This document shows, piece after piece, positions 25,801-33,802 of a DNA stretch of 50,843 bases. Numbering within the stretch: position 1 is the first letter of the stretch; every line of letters starts with the position of its first letter. The notes under the pieces are model-generated. The model had not been told where the DNA came from, made no database searches, and saw only the letters and a list, made by a program, of their open reading frames with translations. Source of the DNA: Actinacidiphila oryziradicis (GTDB lineage: Bacteria; Actinomycetota; Actinomycetes; Streptomycetales; Streptomycetaceae); the NCBI RefSeq assembly GCF_005047355.1, contig NZ_SUMC01000060.1, forward strand, positions 1-50,843, written 5' to 3'. A program made the translations under genes and the position numbers.

Positions 25801-28800
25801 ACGTCGGTCTCGTCGACGAGCACCCGCCACAGGTCTTCCGGGCTGTCCACGCCGCCAGGGAACCGGCACGCCATCGACACGATCGCGATCGGTTCGTCGA
25901 CGCGCGCCGGCAATGCGACCGCCGCCGGAGCACCGTCGCCGAAGAGCGGGTCGCCACCGAAAAGCCGGTCGAGCAGGTGACGGGCCAGCGCGGAGGGCGT
26001 CGGGTGGTCGAACACGATCGACGCGGGCAGCCTGTGCTCGGTGGCGGTGGCCAGCCGGTTGCGCAGTTCCAGCGCGGTGAGTGAATCGAACCCGGCGTCC
26101 TTGAACGCGCGATCCGGCCGCACGGCAGCGGGATCGGCGTGCCCGAGGATGGCGGCCGCGTGCTGCTGCACCACCGAGACGAGGGCCTCGGTTCGCGCCG
26201 AGGGGTCAGCCAGCACATTGATCCGCTCGACCAGCGCGGCCTGCTTGCCTCGCTCGACCCGCGGTGCCTCGACCAGTTCGCGCAGCAGCGCGGGCACCTC
26301 ACGCTCGCCTAGCGCGGCGAAGTCGAACCTGGCGGCGACCACGGCGGCATCCGCGGTGAGTGCGGAGTCGAGCAGGGCGAGGCCATGCGCATCGGACAGG
26401 CCGAGCATGCCCAGGTCCCGGTTGCGTCGCATGTCGGCCTGCCCGAGGTGGCGGGTGAGCCCGCTGGCGCCGGCCCAGTACCCCCACGCGATCGAGACCG
26501 ACGGCAGTCCGGCTGCGCGGCGCTGGATCGAGAGCGCGTCCAGTGCGGCGTTGGCCGCAGCGTAGTTGCCCTGACCGGGATTGCCGAGCACACCCGCGGC
26601 CGAGGAGAAGAGCACGAACGCGGCCAACGGCAGCTCGCGGGTCAGCTCGTCGAGGTGCCGGGCCCCGTCGACCTTCGGCCCGAACACGGCGTCCACGCGG
26701 TCGGGGGTCAGCTCGGTCAGAACGGCGTCGTTTAGCACGCCCGCGGTGTGCACGACGGCCGTCAGCGGATGGTCCGGCGCGACCGAGCCGAGCAGTTCGG
26801 CGACCGCCGTCCGGTCGGCGACGTCGGCGGCGACGATCCGGACCTGCGCGCCGAGGGCGGCCAGTTCTTCGCGCAGTTCGTCTGCGCCCTCGGCGTCGGG
26901 GCCGAGGCGACCGGCCAGTAGCAGATGCCTGACGGCGTGCCGGGTGACCAGGTGTCGCGCGGTCAGGGCACCGAGTGTGCCGGTACCGCCGGTGATGAGC
27001 ACGGTGCCGTCGGGGTCGAGCCCCGCGAACTGTTCGTCGTGGGTCTCAGCGACGGGAACCAGGCGCGCGACGGCCACGGTTCCCGCACGCAGGCACAGTT
27101 GCGGCTCGTCGGGCAGCGCGGAGACGACCTCGGCGAGGCTGGGCCTGGTCGCCTCGTCCGTCTCGACCAGGACGATGCGGCCGGGCTGCTCGGATTGCGC
27201 CGACCGCACCAGACCCCACACCGCGGCCGCGGCCGGCCGAGTCCGGTCGGCGACGACCACGGCCAGCCGGGTCGGGTCGCCCTCGGGTCGGGCCAGAAAC
27301 TCCTGCACCGCGCCCAATGCGGCGTGGACTGCGGGCTTCGGGTCGTCGGTCGCGGTGTCGGGCTCGAGCACCTGCAATTCACTGAGCGCGGTGACGGCCG
27401 GCCACGACACCGGAAGCCACTCGGTGCGGAACAAGCCGTCCGGCCGCGTCGTCGCGGCAGGCTGCGCGGCCAGCCAGTAGCGCTCGTGCTCGAACGGGTA
27501 GGTCGGCAGATCCACCCAGCGCGCGCCGTCCTCGGGCAGGATCCCGGCCCACCGCACCGGCACGCCCTGCACGAACAGTTCGGCGGCGGAGGTGAGCAGG
27601 CGCCGCAGGCCACCGTCGTCACGACGCAGCGACCCGGCCTGCAGCACGTCCACACCGGCCGCATCGGCCACCTGCGCGACCGGTTGCGCCAGCACGGGGT
27701 GCGCGCTCGCCTCGACGAAGACAGAGAAACCCTGGTCCAGCAACGTGGCCACGGCCGGTCCGAACCGGACCTGCTCGCGCAGGTTCCGGTACCAGTACTC
27801 TGCGTCCGGCGCCTCGTCGATCCATCCGCCGGTCACCGTCGAGTGGAACGGCACCCCGGGTATCGAAGCGTCCATGTCGGAGAGGCGATCGGCCAGCTCG
27901 GCACGCACTGCGGCGACCTGCTCGGTGTGCGAGGCGTAGTCGACCGCGACCCGCCGCACCCGGACGCCGTCACGCTCCAACGCGGCAAGGGCTTCGTCGA
28001 GGGCGTCGACGCCGCCCGACAGCACCACCGAGACCGGGCTGTTGACCGCGGCCACCGCGACCCGCCCCGCCCAGGCCGCGATCCGCGACTCGGCCGCTTC
28101 GGCGGACAGCCCGACCGACGCCATGCCACCGCGACCGGCCAGCGTCCGCGCGATCGCCTCGCTGCGCACGACCACCACCCGCAGGGCATCCGAGAGCGAC
28201 AGTGCGCCCGCGACGTACGCCGCGGCCACCTCGCCCTGCGAGTGTCCGACGACCGCGTCCGGCACGACGCCGAGCGATGCCCACACCGCGGCCAGGCCGA
28301 CCATCACCGCGAAGCTCGCCGGCTGCACCACGTCGACGCGCTCGAACACCGCGTCGTCCGCTTCTGCGCGCAGCACGTCCAACAGCGACCAGTCGAGCTG
28401 ACCGGCCATCAGCCGCGCGCACTCGCCGACCTTTTCCGCGAAGACCGGCGACGTTTCCAGAAGCTCGCGCCCCATGCCGCGCCACTGCGAACCCTGGCCG
28501 GGGAACACCATGACCACGCCGGACCTCGTATCCGAACGCGAGTCCCTGCCGCGCACGACGAACGGACCGTCCTGCTCGTTCCCGTCGGCGAGCGCACTGA
28601 GCGCGGCCACGGCCTCGGCCCGCGAACCGGCGAGCACCACCGCGCGCTCTGGCAGCGCTGTCCGGTGCGCGATCAGGGCCCTGGCCACGTCGACCCACCG
28701 GTCAGGCTCAATCTCGGCGAGCAGGTCGGCCAACTGGCCGGCCCGCGCGCGCAGAGCACCCTCGCTCGCCGCCGACACCACGATCGGCACCACTGCCGGA

Positions 28801-31800
28801 ACCACGCCGCCGTCCCGTGCGGCGGGCGATTCAGCAGCCTGCTCCAAAATCACGTGCGCGTTGGTGCCGCTCAGGCCGAACGCCGAGACACCAGCCCGGC
28901 GCGGCCGGCCGAGATCCGGCCAGGTCCGGCCTGCGGTGAGCAGCTCGACCCCACCGTCGGCCCAGTCCACCCGGCCCGACGGCTCGTCCACGTGCAGGGT
29001 GCGCGGCAGGACGCCGTGCCGCAGCGCCTGCACCATCTTGATCACGCCCGCGACCCCCGCCGCGGCCTGCGTGTGCCCCACGTTCGACTTGAGCGAGCCC
29101 AGCCACAGCGGCCGCCCGGCCTCCCGCTCCCGGCCATAGGTGGCCAGCAGCGCCTCCGCCTCGATCGGGTCGCCGAGCACGGTGCCCGTCCCGTGGCCCT
29201 CGACCACGTCGACGTCCTCGGTACGCAGCCCCGCCACCGCCAGCGCGCGCCGGATGACCCGTTGCTGGGCAGGGCCGCTGGGCGCGGTCAGCCCATTGGA
29301 CGCACCGTCAGAATTGATCGCCGAACCGCGCAGCACGGCCAGAACCCGATGCCCGGCGCGCTGGGCGTCGGAAAGCCGCTCGAGCACCAGCACGCCCGCA
29401 CCCTCGGCCCAGTTCGTCCCGTCCGCCGCGTCCGCGTAGGACTTGATCCGACCGTCCCCGGCCAGCGCACCCTGCCGTGCGAACTCGGTGAACGACCGCG
29501 GGGTCGCCATCACGGTGGCGCCGCCGGCCAACGCGACCGAGCACTCCCCTGCGCGCAGCGCCTGCGCGGCCAGATGCAACGAGACCAGCGATGACGAGCA
29601 CGCGGTGTCGACCGTGACGGCGGGCCCGCCGAACCCGAACAGGTAGGAGACCCGGCCGGAGGCCACGCTCGACGCGCTGCCCGTGGTGACGAAACCGGCC
29701 AGCTCGGGCGAATGTCCGGCGCTGTCCCGGTCTCCGCCGTAGCCCTGGTCCATCAGGCCGAAATACACGCCGACATCGGTCCCGTGCAGCGCGGCCACGT
29801 CGAGACCTGCGTGTTCCATCGCCTCCCACGCGGTCTCCAGCAGTTGCCGCTGCTGCGGGTCCATGGCCAGCGCCTCGTTGGGCGAAATACCGAAGAAGTC
29901 CGCGTCGAAATCGCCCGCGCCGTCGAGGAATCCGGCCTGGGCCAGAGGATCCGCGTCGAACACCGCGGCCAGGTTCCAGCCGCGGTCGTCCGGGAACGGC
30001 GAGCCCGCCTCGGATCCGGCGCGGACCAGCTCCCACAGGTCGTCCGGCCCGCGGACCCCGCCGGGCAGCCGGCACGCCATTCCGACGATCGCGATCGGGT
30101 CCGCCGGGTCCGCACCGTCGGCCGGTTCGACGGTCTCCGTGAGCTCCGCCGCCCTGCCGGTCAGCTCCGCGTGCAGGTACGCGGCGAGCGCGCGCGGGGT
30201 CGGGTGTGTGAAGACGATCGCGGACGGAAGCTTCAGGCCGGTGCCGGCGACCAGCCGATCGCGCAGTGCCAGCACGTCGACCGAGGTGTAGCCGAGATCG
30301 CGGAACGCGCGGTTGCCCGCGATCGGCTCGGACTCAGGCCGCCCGGCCACCACGGCGGCCTGCGTCCGGACCATCCGTTCCAGCCGGGACACCTGCGCGG
30401 GTTCGGACAGCCCTGCCAGTTCGGCGCGAAGCGCGGCGACGATCGCCGGATCGGGGCGCGCCTGCGGGCCCGCGTCCGCTCGGCGCGTGCGCTGAGCCAA
30501 TACCTTGACCGCGGAAGGGTCCCCGTTCAGCAGTCGGCGTTGCACCTTGCCGGAGGCGGTGCGCGGGATCACGTCGATCGTGTAGAGCGCCTCGGGCACC
30601 TTGGGCGCGGCCAGCACCTCCCGGCAGTGAGCGAGCACGGCGTGCACATCGAGATCGGCGGTCGGGTCCGGGACCAGGTAAGCCACCGGCACCTCGCCGA
30701 GCCGCTCGTCCGGCTGACCGGTCACCGCGACGTCGGCGACACCGGGCAGGCCGCGGATCACCAGCTCGACCTCCTCGGGGTGGAAGTTCTCCCCGCCGCG
30801 GATGATCAGGTCACTGATGCGGCCGCAGACCCTGAAGTAGCCCTCTTCGTCACGCCAGGCCAGGTCACCGGTGTGATACCAGCCGTCGCGCAGCACGGCC
30901 GCGGTCTCGTCGGGCAGATTGTGGTAGCCGACCATGACGTTCGGTCCGCTGACCCACACCTCACCCTCGACGCCCGGCGGCCGCTCGATTCCGGTGTCGG
31001 GGTCGACGATCTCGACCTGGACGCCGGGCACGGGCCTGCCGCACGAGCCCTCGACCCGGTCGCCGTACGGCGGGTTCATCGTGATCGCCCCGCACGTCTC
31101 GGTGCTGCCGTAGGCATCCACCAGCGGCACGCCGAAGGTCTCCCGGAACGTCCGGCACAACTCGGGGCTGGCGACCGCGCCGCCGACCAACCCGACCCGC
31201 AGATCGGGCAGTTCCACCGGTTCGCGGCGCGCGGCCTCGATCAAGCTCTGATACACGGTCGGCACACCCGCCGCGAAGGTCGCCCGCGTCTCCCGCAACG
31301 CGATCAGCACGTCCTGCGCCGACGCAGCGTCCAGGATGCGCGCGGTCGCGCCGACCGTGGTGACCGCGAGCACGCACGCGATGTGGGACAGGCTGTGGAA
31401 CAACGGCAGCGGCCACACGACGCGGTCCGCTTCGGTGAGGCCGGGGATCGGCACGTAGCTTTTCGCCACCGAATACAGGCAGTTGCCCTGGGTCGAGCGG
31501 ACGCCCTTGGGCTTCCCGGTCGTGCCGGAGGTGTAGAAGATCCAGGCCACCTCGTCGCGGTCCAGGTCGTCGCGCGCGGGCACCGCGGGCTCGGTGCGGG
31601 CGAGACCCTCGAACGAATGGCAGGCCAGCCCGGCCGGCGTCTCGGCGGGCATGTCCCCGGTGACCAGAACGCGGCCGCCGTCGGCGAGCGCGGACACACC
31701 GCTCAACTCCGCGAGGCCGACCTGGTCGGTGATGACGACCGACGCGCCGCTGTCGGCCAACAGATAGTCGAGTTCGGCGCGTGTGGACGCGGGATTGATC

Positions 31801-32057
31801 GGTACCCCGACACCGGCGGCCCGCACGATGGCGAGGTAGCTCTCGATGGTGGCCACGCTGTTGCGCAGGAAGATCGCGACACAGTCGCCGCGCGCCAGCC
31901 CCAGCGCGGCGAGATGGCCGGCGATCCTGCCCGTGCGCACCTGGAGTTCGGCGTAGCCGACAGCGCGGTAGTCGTCCTCGAACGCGACCTTGTCACCATG
32001 GCGAGCGGCATTGTCGTGCAGCGAGACCGGCAGCGTTTTGATCCCATCTTCGTCCAC
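18084..32057 (-). CDS. rifA: RifA-like AHBA-primed type I modular polyketide synthase (loading plus 3 modules)
   Basis: 4,657 residues, close to RifA of rifamycin (about 4,700). Domain order: A-ACP (loading), KS-AT-KR-ACP, KS-AT-ACP, KS-AT-KR-ACP, C-terminal docking tail. AT signatures give extender order methylmalonyl, malonyl, methylmalonyl, the same as RifA. All three KS active-site Cys, all AT Ser and all four ACP Ser are present. No DH, ER or thioesterase domain is present. The expected product, inferred, is an ACP-bound AHBA tetraketide reduced only after the first extension. The docking tail implies hand-over to another PKS protein that is not in this window. The start is GTG at 32057, supported by alignment of the first helix with RifA-type loading domains; the ribosome site is weak. 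Details are in the four domain entries. Confidence 0.93.
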   Translation of the reverse strand: MDEDGIKTLPVSLHDNAARHGDKVAFEDDYRAVGYAELQVRTGRIAGHLAALGLARGDCVAIFLRNSVATIESYLAIVRAAGVGVPINPASTRAELDYLLADSGASVVITDQVGLAELSGVSALADGGRVLVTGDMPAETPAGLACHSFEGLARTEPAVPARDDLDRDEVAWIFYTSGTTGKPKGVRSTQGNCLYSVAKSYVPIPGLTEADRVVWPLPLFHSLSHIACVLAVTTVGATARILDAASAQDVLIALRETRATFAAGVPTVYQSLIEAARREPVELPDLRVGLVGGAVASPELCRTFRETFGVPLVDAYGSTETCGAITMNPPYGDRVEGSCGRPVPGVQVEIVDPDTGIERPPGVEGEVWVSGPNVMVGYHNLPDETAAVLRDGWYHTGDLAWRDEEGYFRVCGRISDLIIRGGENFHPEEVELVIRGLPGVADVAVTGQPDERLGEVPVAYLVPDPTADLDVHAVLAHCREVLAAPKVPEALYTIDVIPRTASGKVQRRLLNGDPSAVKVLAQRTRRADAGPQARPDPAIVAALRAELAGLSEPAQVSRLERMVRTQAAVVAGRPESEPIAGNRAFRDLGYTSVDVLALRDRLVAGTGLKLPSAIVFTHPTPRALAAYLHAELTGRAAELTETVEPADGADPADPIAIVGMACRLPGGVRGPDDLWELVRAGSEAGSPFPDDRGWNLAAVFDADPLAQAGFLDGAGDFDADFFGISPNEALAMDPQQRQLLETAWEAMEHAGLDVAALHGTDVGVYFGLMDQGYGGDRDSAGHSPELAGFVTTGSASSVASGRVSYLFGFGGPAVTVDTACSSSLVSLHLAAQALRAGECSVALAGGATVMATPRSFTEFARQGALAGDGRIKSYADAADGTNWAEGAGVLVLERLSDAQRAGHRVLAVLRGSAINSDGASNGLTAPSGPAQQRVIRRALAVAGLRTEDVDVVEGHGTGTVLGDPIEAEALLATYGREREAGRPLWLGSLKSNVGHTQAAAGVAGVIKMVQALRHGVLPRTLHVDEPSGRVDWADGGVELLTAGRTWPDLGRPRRAGVSAFGLSGTNAHVILEQAAESPAARDGGVVPAVVPIVVSAASEGALRARAGQLADLLAEIEPDRWVDVARALIAHRTALPERAVVLAGSRAEAVAALSALADGNEQDGPFVVRGRDSRSDTRSGVVMVFPGQGSQWRGMGRELLETSPVFAEKVGECARLMAGQLDWSLLDVLRAEADDAVFERVDVVQPASFAVMVGLAAVWASLGVVPDAVVGHSQGEVAAAYVAGALSLSDALRVVVVRSEAIARTLAGRGGMASVGLSAEAAESRIAAWAGRVAVAAVNSPVSVVLSGGVDALDEALAALERDGVRVRRVAVDYASHTEQVAAVRAELADRLSDMDASIPGVPFHSTVTGGWIDEAPDAEYWYRNLREQVRFGPAVATLLDQGFSVFVEASAHPVLAQPVAQVADAAGVDVLQAGSLRRDDGGLRRLLTSAAELFVQGVPVRWAGILPEDGARWVDLPTYPFEHERYWLAAQPAATTRPDGLFRTEWLPVSWPAVTALSELQVLEPDTATDDPKPAVHAALGAVQEFLARPEGDPTRLAVVVADRTRPAAAAVWGLVRSAQSEQPGRIVLVETDEATRPSLAEVVSALPDEPQLCLRAGTVAVARLVPVAETHDEQFAGLDPDGTVLITGGTGTLGALTARHLVTRHAVRHLLLAGRLGPDAEGADELREELAALGAQVRIVAADVADRTAVAELLGSVAPDHPLTAVVHTAGVLNDAVLTELTPDRVDAVFGPKVDGARHLDELTRELPLAAFVLFSSAAGVLGNPGQGNYAAANAALDALSIQRRAAGLPSVSIAWGYWAGASGLTRHLGQADMRRNRDLGMLGLSDAHGLALLDSALTADAAVVAARFDFAALGEREVPALLRELVEAPRVERGKQAALVERINVLADPSARTEALVSVVQQHAAAILGHADPAAVRPDRAFKDAGFDSLTALELRNRLATATEHRLPASIVFDHPTPSALARHLLDRLFGGDPLFGDGAPAAVALPARVDEPIAIVSMACRFPGGVDSPEDLWRVLVDETDVITEFPADRGWDVDGVFHPDPDHPGTTYVRHGGFLDDAAGFDAAFFGISPNEALAMDPQQRLLLEASWEALERAGIDPTALGGQEVGVFVGVNSHDWTVRTHRAAEVEGFRLTGTSGSVVSGRVAYHLGLRGPAITVDTACSSSLVALHLATQALRAGECSMALVGGVMVMSTVETFVEFSRQRGLAPDGRCKPFADAADGTGWSEGAGMLLVEPLSAAQRLGHQVLAVVRGSAVNSDGSSNGLTAPNGPAQQQVIRRALAAAGLRADEVDAVEAHGTGTTLGDPIEAQALLESYGRDRPGERPLWVGSVKSNLGHTQAAAGAAGIMKMVLAMRHGRLPRTLHVDRPSSHVDWSAGAVRLLTQARDWPSAGRPLRAGVSSFGIGGTNAHVILESAPERAETVDRQPVPDTPWTAVPLSARTPGGLRGQAERLAAFLDARPDVALPDAALALATGRAHLDRRCVFVVRDRAELMVELDAVRGGSVPAVAGQPAAGKLAMLFTGQGSQWAGMGRALAAAHPVFAEAFASACRAVDQHLPDTDERTLAEVVFAEPGPTAALLDQTIYTQAGLFALETALYRLLESWGIRADLVAGHSIGEIAAAHVAGALDLDQAGELVAARGALMWALPAGGAMVAVQATEQEVAPLVAASAGAVFLAAVNSANSVVLSGDEKAVLDAAAQFAAQGRKTRRLRVSHAFHSARMDPMLAEFGALTQRLAYRRGGIPMVSTLTGRLDTEGRMAAPDYWVEQVRGTVRFGDAVRDLHDQGATTFLEVGPGGALTAMAVETLGLASVGCVATLRTADTEPADVLSAIGELHVRGVAVDWPSVLGRSAADARRHVTELPTYAFDRRRYWIDAIDTGEAPAPMRPPAPAPEPMAPVTSGREREQALLDLVLDSARVVLGYRDADAGIVEADRPFQDLGFDSLAGVRLSRRLHDLTGIDVASTAVFNHPTPQALADHLAEGTAGRRARTAPAPVSDADEPIAIVAASVRLPGGVDSPEALWELVGRRRDAISEFPVDRGWDLDNLYHPDPGHPGTSYTRFGGFLHDAAQFDADLFGISPREALAMDPQQRLLLEISWEALERAGIDPLSLRGKDVGVFTGIVHHDYVTRLREVPDEVAGYVMTGTSPSVASGRISYVFGLTGPAMSVDTACSSSLVTIHLAAQALRRGECAMALAGGATVMASPAAFVEFSRQRGLSADGRCKAFGAGADGTGWSEGAGMVLLERLSVAREQGHPVLAVIRGSAVSQDGASNGLTAPNGLAQQRVIEQALADAGLATDDVDVVEAHGTGTMLGDPIEAQALLATYGAGRDPRQPLWLGSLKSNIGHTQAAAGVAGVVKMVEALRHAELPATLHAQDPTPQVDWSAGTVALLTEARDWPGTGRPRRAAVSAFGASGTNAHVILEQAPDVPDAADAPEAAPAPARPASTGALPLVVSAKTRPSLAEQASRLLARITEDDLPGLAAGLVTGRAALAERAVVVADSVDAARSGLAALAAGDPAPNLVTATAARPGRIVFVFPGQGSQWTGMGAALIDESPVFAARVAQCADALAEWVDWPLLDVLRGTADPALYDRVDVIQPASFAVMVGLAAVWESFGVRPDAVLGHSQGEIAAACVAGALSLSDAARIVAVRSTAIATTLSGRGGMVSVRLGEDEARERIAAWDGRIEVAVVNSPSSVVVAGDTEAVREAVAELAAEGVTVREVPVDYASHTRHVEGIEDTLGEALGDITAQAPAVPFFSTVTGGWITEAGALDGGYWYRNLRQQVRFGSSAADLLGQGHGVFLEVSAHPVLVQPITDLVDGQQTIVTGTLRRDDGGLTCLLASAARLFTGGVPIDWSPVAPAVPGTPCDLPTYAFQRKHYWLTESASGEQQADAPDSEFWTAIEQASIVTLSTMLDVPEDGRLALATLQPMLADWHRRSRERSSAQALRYTVGWKPIEQDVAGVPGGRWLAVAPEDPEADEVLDALRAHGLDLITLRAGSLDRLGSVLAEHGSFAGVLSLAGSAADREPAAAAVAGLELVKALASTEDTGRLWCLTRGAVGTGIRDRVAEPAQAAIWGLGRVAALEWPDRWGGLIDLPGELDSRAVTRVLGVLNGATGEDQLAVRRSGIHLRRLRRAAVAEAARGGHWHPHGTVLVTGGAEGLGRHCAYRLAQAGAARLVVTTAEATPPDAVANLRARIDALGTGVVVEACEEGDRDTILRLAAADPDHPLTVVVHAADVTMTSALADTTAADVAAMYQAKVATADWLGEQFGEAGLDALVLFSSIAGIWGGATQGLAAAANAVLDALAERLRAQGCPATSMAWGALTEAGVGMDEAALARLRRLGLVPIDPEHAMTALEQAVLAGEKAVTVAGMNWEAFLPTFTSVRPSPLFADLPEAQALAQAARQPGDDTASELGASLRGATEAEQERILLRLVRGHASTVLGHGGAEGIGARQAFQEAGFDSLAAVNLRNSLIGATGLNLPATLIFDYPNPASLAQFLRLELLRENDELAGREAQLRRVLAAVPFERFRDAGILAALLSLGEDSGPDGADDAAAAAPDAPDTTGDAIAAEIDLLDIDSLVQRALGDSR
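22884..25922 (-). other. PKS module 2: KS-AT(malonyl)-ACP, no reduction
   Basis: Residues about 2046-3058. KS Cys2226 is in DTACSSSL, with EAHGTGT and KSNLGHTQ. AT Ser2679 is in GHSIGE, and HAFH at 2779-2782 predicts malonyl-CoA. The AT post-linker runs directly into an ACP with Ser3008 in GFDSLAGV, so there is no KR and the beta-keto group stays. RifA module 2 is also malonyl-specific and lacks a KR. Confidence 0.9.
25923..30122 (-). other. PKS module 1: KS-AT(methylmalonyl)-KR-ACP
   Basis: Residues about 646-2045. KS active-site Cys820 is in DTACSSSL, with His in EGHGTGT (usually EAHGTGT) and KSNVGHTQ. AT Ser1273 is in GHSQGE, and YASH at 1374-1377 predicts methylmalonyl-CoA. The KR has the NADPH loop TGGTGTLG, Ser in LFSSAAG, Tyr1832 in GQGNYAAAN and the Asn, so it should be active. 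The stereo motif reads VLND rather than LDD, most like a B-type KR. ACP Ser1992 is in GFDSLTALEL. Unlike RifA module 1 there is no DH remnant between AT and KR. Confidence 0.88.
30123..32057 (-). other. PKS loading module: AHBA-type adenylation domain plus ACP
   Basis: Residues about 1-645. The adenylation domain has YTSGTTGKPKG (175-185), WPLPLFHSLSH, AYGSTETCG, YHTGDLAWRDEEGYFRVCGR and the lid-domain Lys in PRTASGKVQRRLL. The WPLPLFHSLSH and AYGSTETCG blocks resemble those I recall in loading domains of ansamycin PKSs that use AHBA. The ACP attachment Ser is Ser592 in LGYTSVDVLALR, where the usual DSL is TSV. Ansamycin loading domains activate AHBA and pass it straight to the ACP without CoA. 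AHBA as starter is inferred from this resemblance and from the rifJLMN-like genes. Confidence 0.82.
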
Positions 32058-32257
32058 GTGATCACTGTATTTTCATCGGCGACAGCCGACATCCCTCATC
32101 TGAATTGTCCTTGTCGGTCGACGATTCACCGCACAAAGACTGTCAACGTGGGGGATGGCCGAAGAACGTGAGCGGACAGAGGGCTGAGGTAACGTCGATC
32201 TGCAGGCGGCGCGCGGCGCCGGCGCCCGCGCGGCCGAACCCCGAGCAAGGACCGCAC
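32058..32257. promoter_or_regulatory. Divergent promoter region PKS / exporter
   Basis: This 200-base gap lies between the GTG of the PKS and the GTG of the exporter. About 32,060-32,150 is distinctly AT-richer than the flanks and probably holds both promoters. The last bases before 32258 carry AAGGA, a good ribosome site for the exporter. No clear operator palindrome is seen. Confidence 0.55.
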
Positions 32258-33802
32258 GTGACCGAAACAGCGGAAACCAGCAGTCCGACCGAGCGGAACG
32301 AGCCGCTGAGTCCGCGCGAAGTCGTGATCGCGATGAGCGGGCTGGTCGTCACGATTCTCCTGGCCCAGTTGGACAATCTGGTGGTCGCGCCCGCGCTGCC
32401 GACCATCGCGGGTGAACTCCACGGTCTCAATCACCTGGCCTGGGTGGCCACCGGATACATCATCTCCTCGACGGCCTCGACCCCGATCTGGGGGAAACTC
32501 GGGGATATCTACGGGCGCAGACTCACCGTGCTCGCCTCGATCCTGTTGTTCCTGTTCGGCTCGGCGCTGTGCGGGATCTCCCAGACCATGATCGAGCTCA
32601 TCGGCTTCCGCGCCCTCCAGGGAATCGGCGCGGGCGGCCTGATGGTCGGCGTCGTCGCCGCGGTCGGCGATCTGGTCTCGCCCCGCCAGCGCGGAAAGTA
32701 CCAGGGCGTGCTGATGGCCGCGTCCCCCGCCGCGATCATCGCCGGCCCGCTGGTCGGCGGTTTCGTCACCGAATACCTCACCTGGCGCTGGGTCTTCTAC
32801 GTGAACCTGCCGCTGGGCATCGCCGCGCTGGTGCTGTGCTCGGCGACCCTGCGCAAACTCCCGGCGGGCAACCGCTCCGCGCCGGTCGACTGGCTCGGGA
32901 CCGTGCTGCTCATCACGTGGATCACCACGCTTGTGCTGATCACCAGCTGGGCCGGCACGCAGTACGCCTGGGGTTCCTGGCAGATCCTGGCGCTGACCGT
33001 GGCGACCGTGGCCGTGTTCATCGTCTTCATCGCGGTCGAACGCAGGGTCAGCGAGCCGGTGATGCCGCTGCATGTGTTCAAGGACCGCAACTTCACGCTC
33101 GCCACCCTGCTCGGCTTCCTCAACCGCGGCGCCATGTTCGGCGCGATCACCTTCCTGCCGCAGTTCCAGCAGTTCATCCAGGGCGCGTCCGCGACGAGCA
33201 GCGGCCTACTGCTGGCCCCGATGATGATCGCCTCCGCGATCGTCGCGCCGCTGCGCGGCGCCTACGTCAGCCGCACCGGCCGCTACCGCACCCCGATCAT
33301 CGTGGGCACCGCGCTGATGGCACTCAGCCTCGCCCTGTTCTCCACCATGAACTCCGGCACGCCGCCCCTGCTCACCACGGGCTACCTGGTCATGCTCGGC
33401 ATCAGCACCGGTTCGCTGATGTCGGTCACCACGACCATCGCGCAGAACAGCGTGCCCCTGCGCGACCTCGGAGCGGCCACCGGCGCGTCGACCTTCCTGC
33501 GCAACATGGGCGGTTCGCTGGGCGTCTCGATCATGGGCGCGATCTACGCCGCCCAACTCACTGGCTACGTCGACGCCCACGGCGCCGCAGCGGCCGCAGG
33601 CCCGTCCGGTGCCACCGGCCTCACGCCGCAAGCGCTGCAACACATGCCCGAAGCCGCCAAGCACGTGTACCAGACCGCCATCACCAACGGCACCGGCTTC
33701 TTGTTCCGATGGGCCGCCGCCCTCGCGATATGCGGTGTCGTCGTCTCCTGGTTCATCCGCCAAATCACACTCGACGATACGGCGCCGATGAGGCGCGTCT
33801 GA
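32258..33802 (+). CDS. EmrB/QacA-type 14-helix MFS drug exporter (RifP-like)
   Basis: 514 residues. The DHA2 family pattern is clear: helix 1 with LLAQLDNLVVAPALPTI, motif A GKLGDIYGRRLT, motif C-like GPLVGGFVTEYLTWRWVFYV, and 14 hydrophobic segments ending in WFIRQITL. It sits in the cytoplasmic membrane and exports the product by proton antiport, giving self-resistance. The start is GTG at 32258, with AAGGA 7 bases upstream; a longer frame to 32105 adds a charged, atypical leader. It is divergent from the PKS, as expected for co-expression. RifP of the rifamycin cluster is an exporter of this class. No TetR-type repressor accompanies it. Confidence 0.92.
   Translation: MTETAETSSPTERNEPLSPREVVIAMSGLVVTILLAQLDNLVVAPALPTIAGELHGLNHLAWVATGYIISSTASTPIWGKLGDIYGRRLTVLASILLFLFGSALCGISQTMIELIGFRALQGIGAGGLMVGVVAAVGDLVSPRQRGKYQGVLMAASPAAIIAGPLVGGFVTEYLTWRWVFYVNLPLGIAALVLCSATLRKLPAGNRSAPVDWLGTVLLITWITTLVLITSWAGTQYAWGSWQILALTVATVAVFIVFIAVERRVSEPVMPLHVFKDRNFTLATLLGFLNRGAMFGAITFLPQFQQFIQGASATSSGLLLAPMMIASAIVAPLRGAYVSRTGRYRTPIIVGTALMALSLALFSTMNSGTPPLLTTGYLVMLGISTGSLMSVTTTIAQNSVPLRDLGAATGASTFLRNMGGSLGVSIMGAIYAAQLTGYVDAHGAAAAAGPSGATGLTPQALQHMPEAAKHVYQTAITNGTGFLFRWAAALAICGVVVSWFIRQITLDDTAPMRRV

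Noticed and set aside
26925..29594. Long plus-strand open frame of 889 codons
   Set aside because: Antisense shadow of PKS module 1; the composition is shadow-like and the minus strand carries complete KS, AT and KR motifs.
18084..32057. Long direct repeats within the PKS gene
   Set aside because: They are homologous KS and AT coding sequences of successive modules, not mobile elements or a duplication error.
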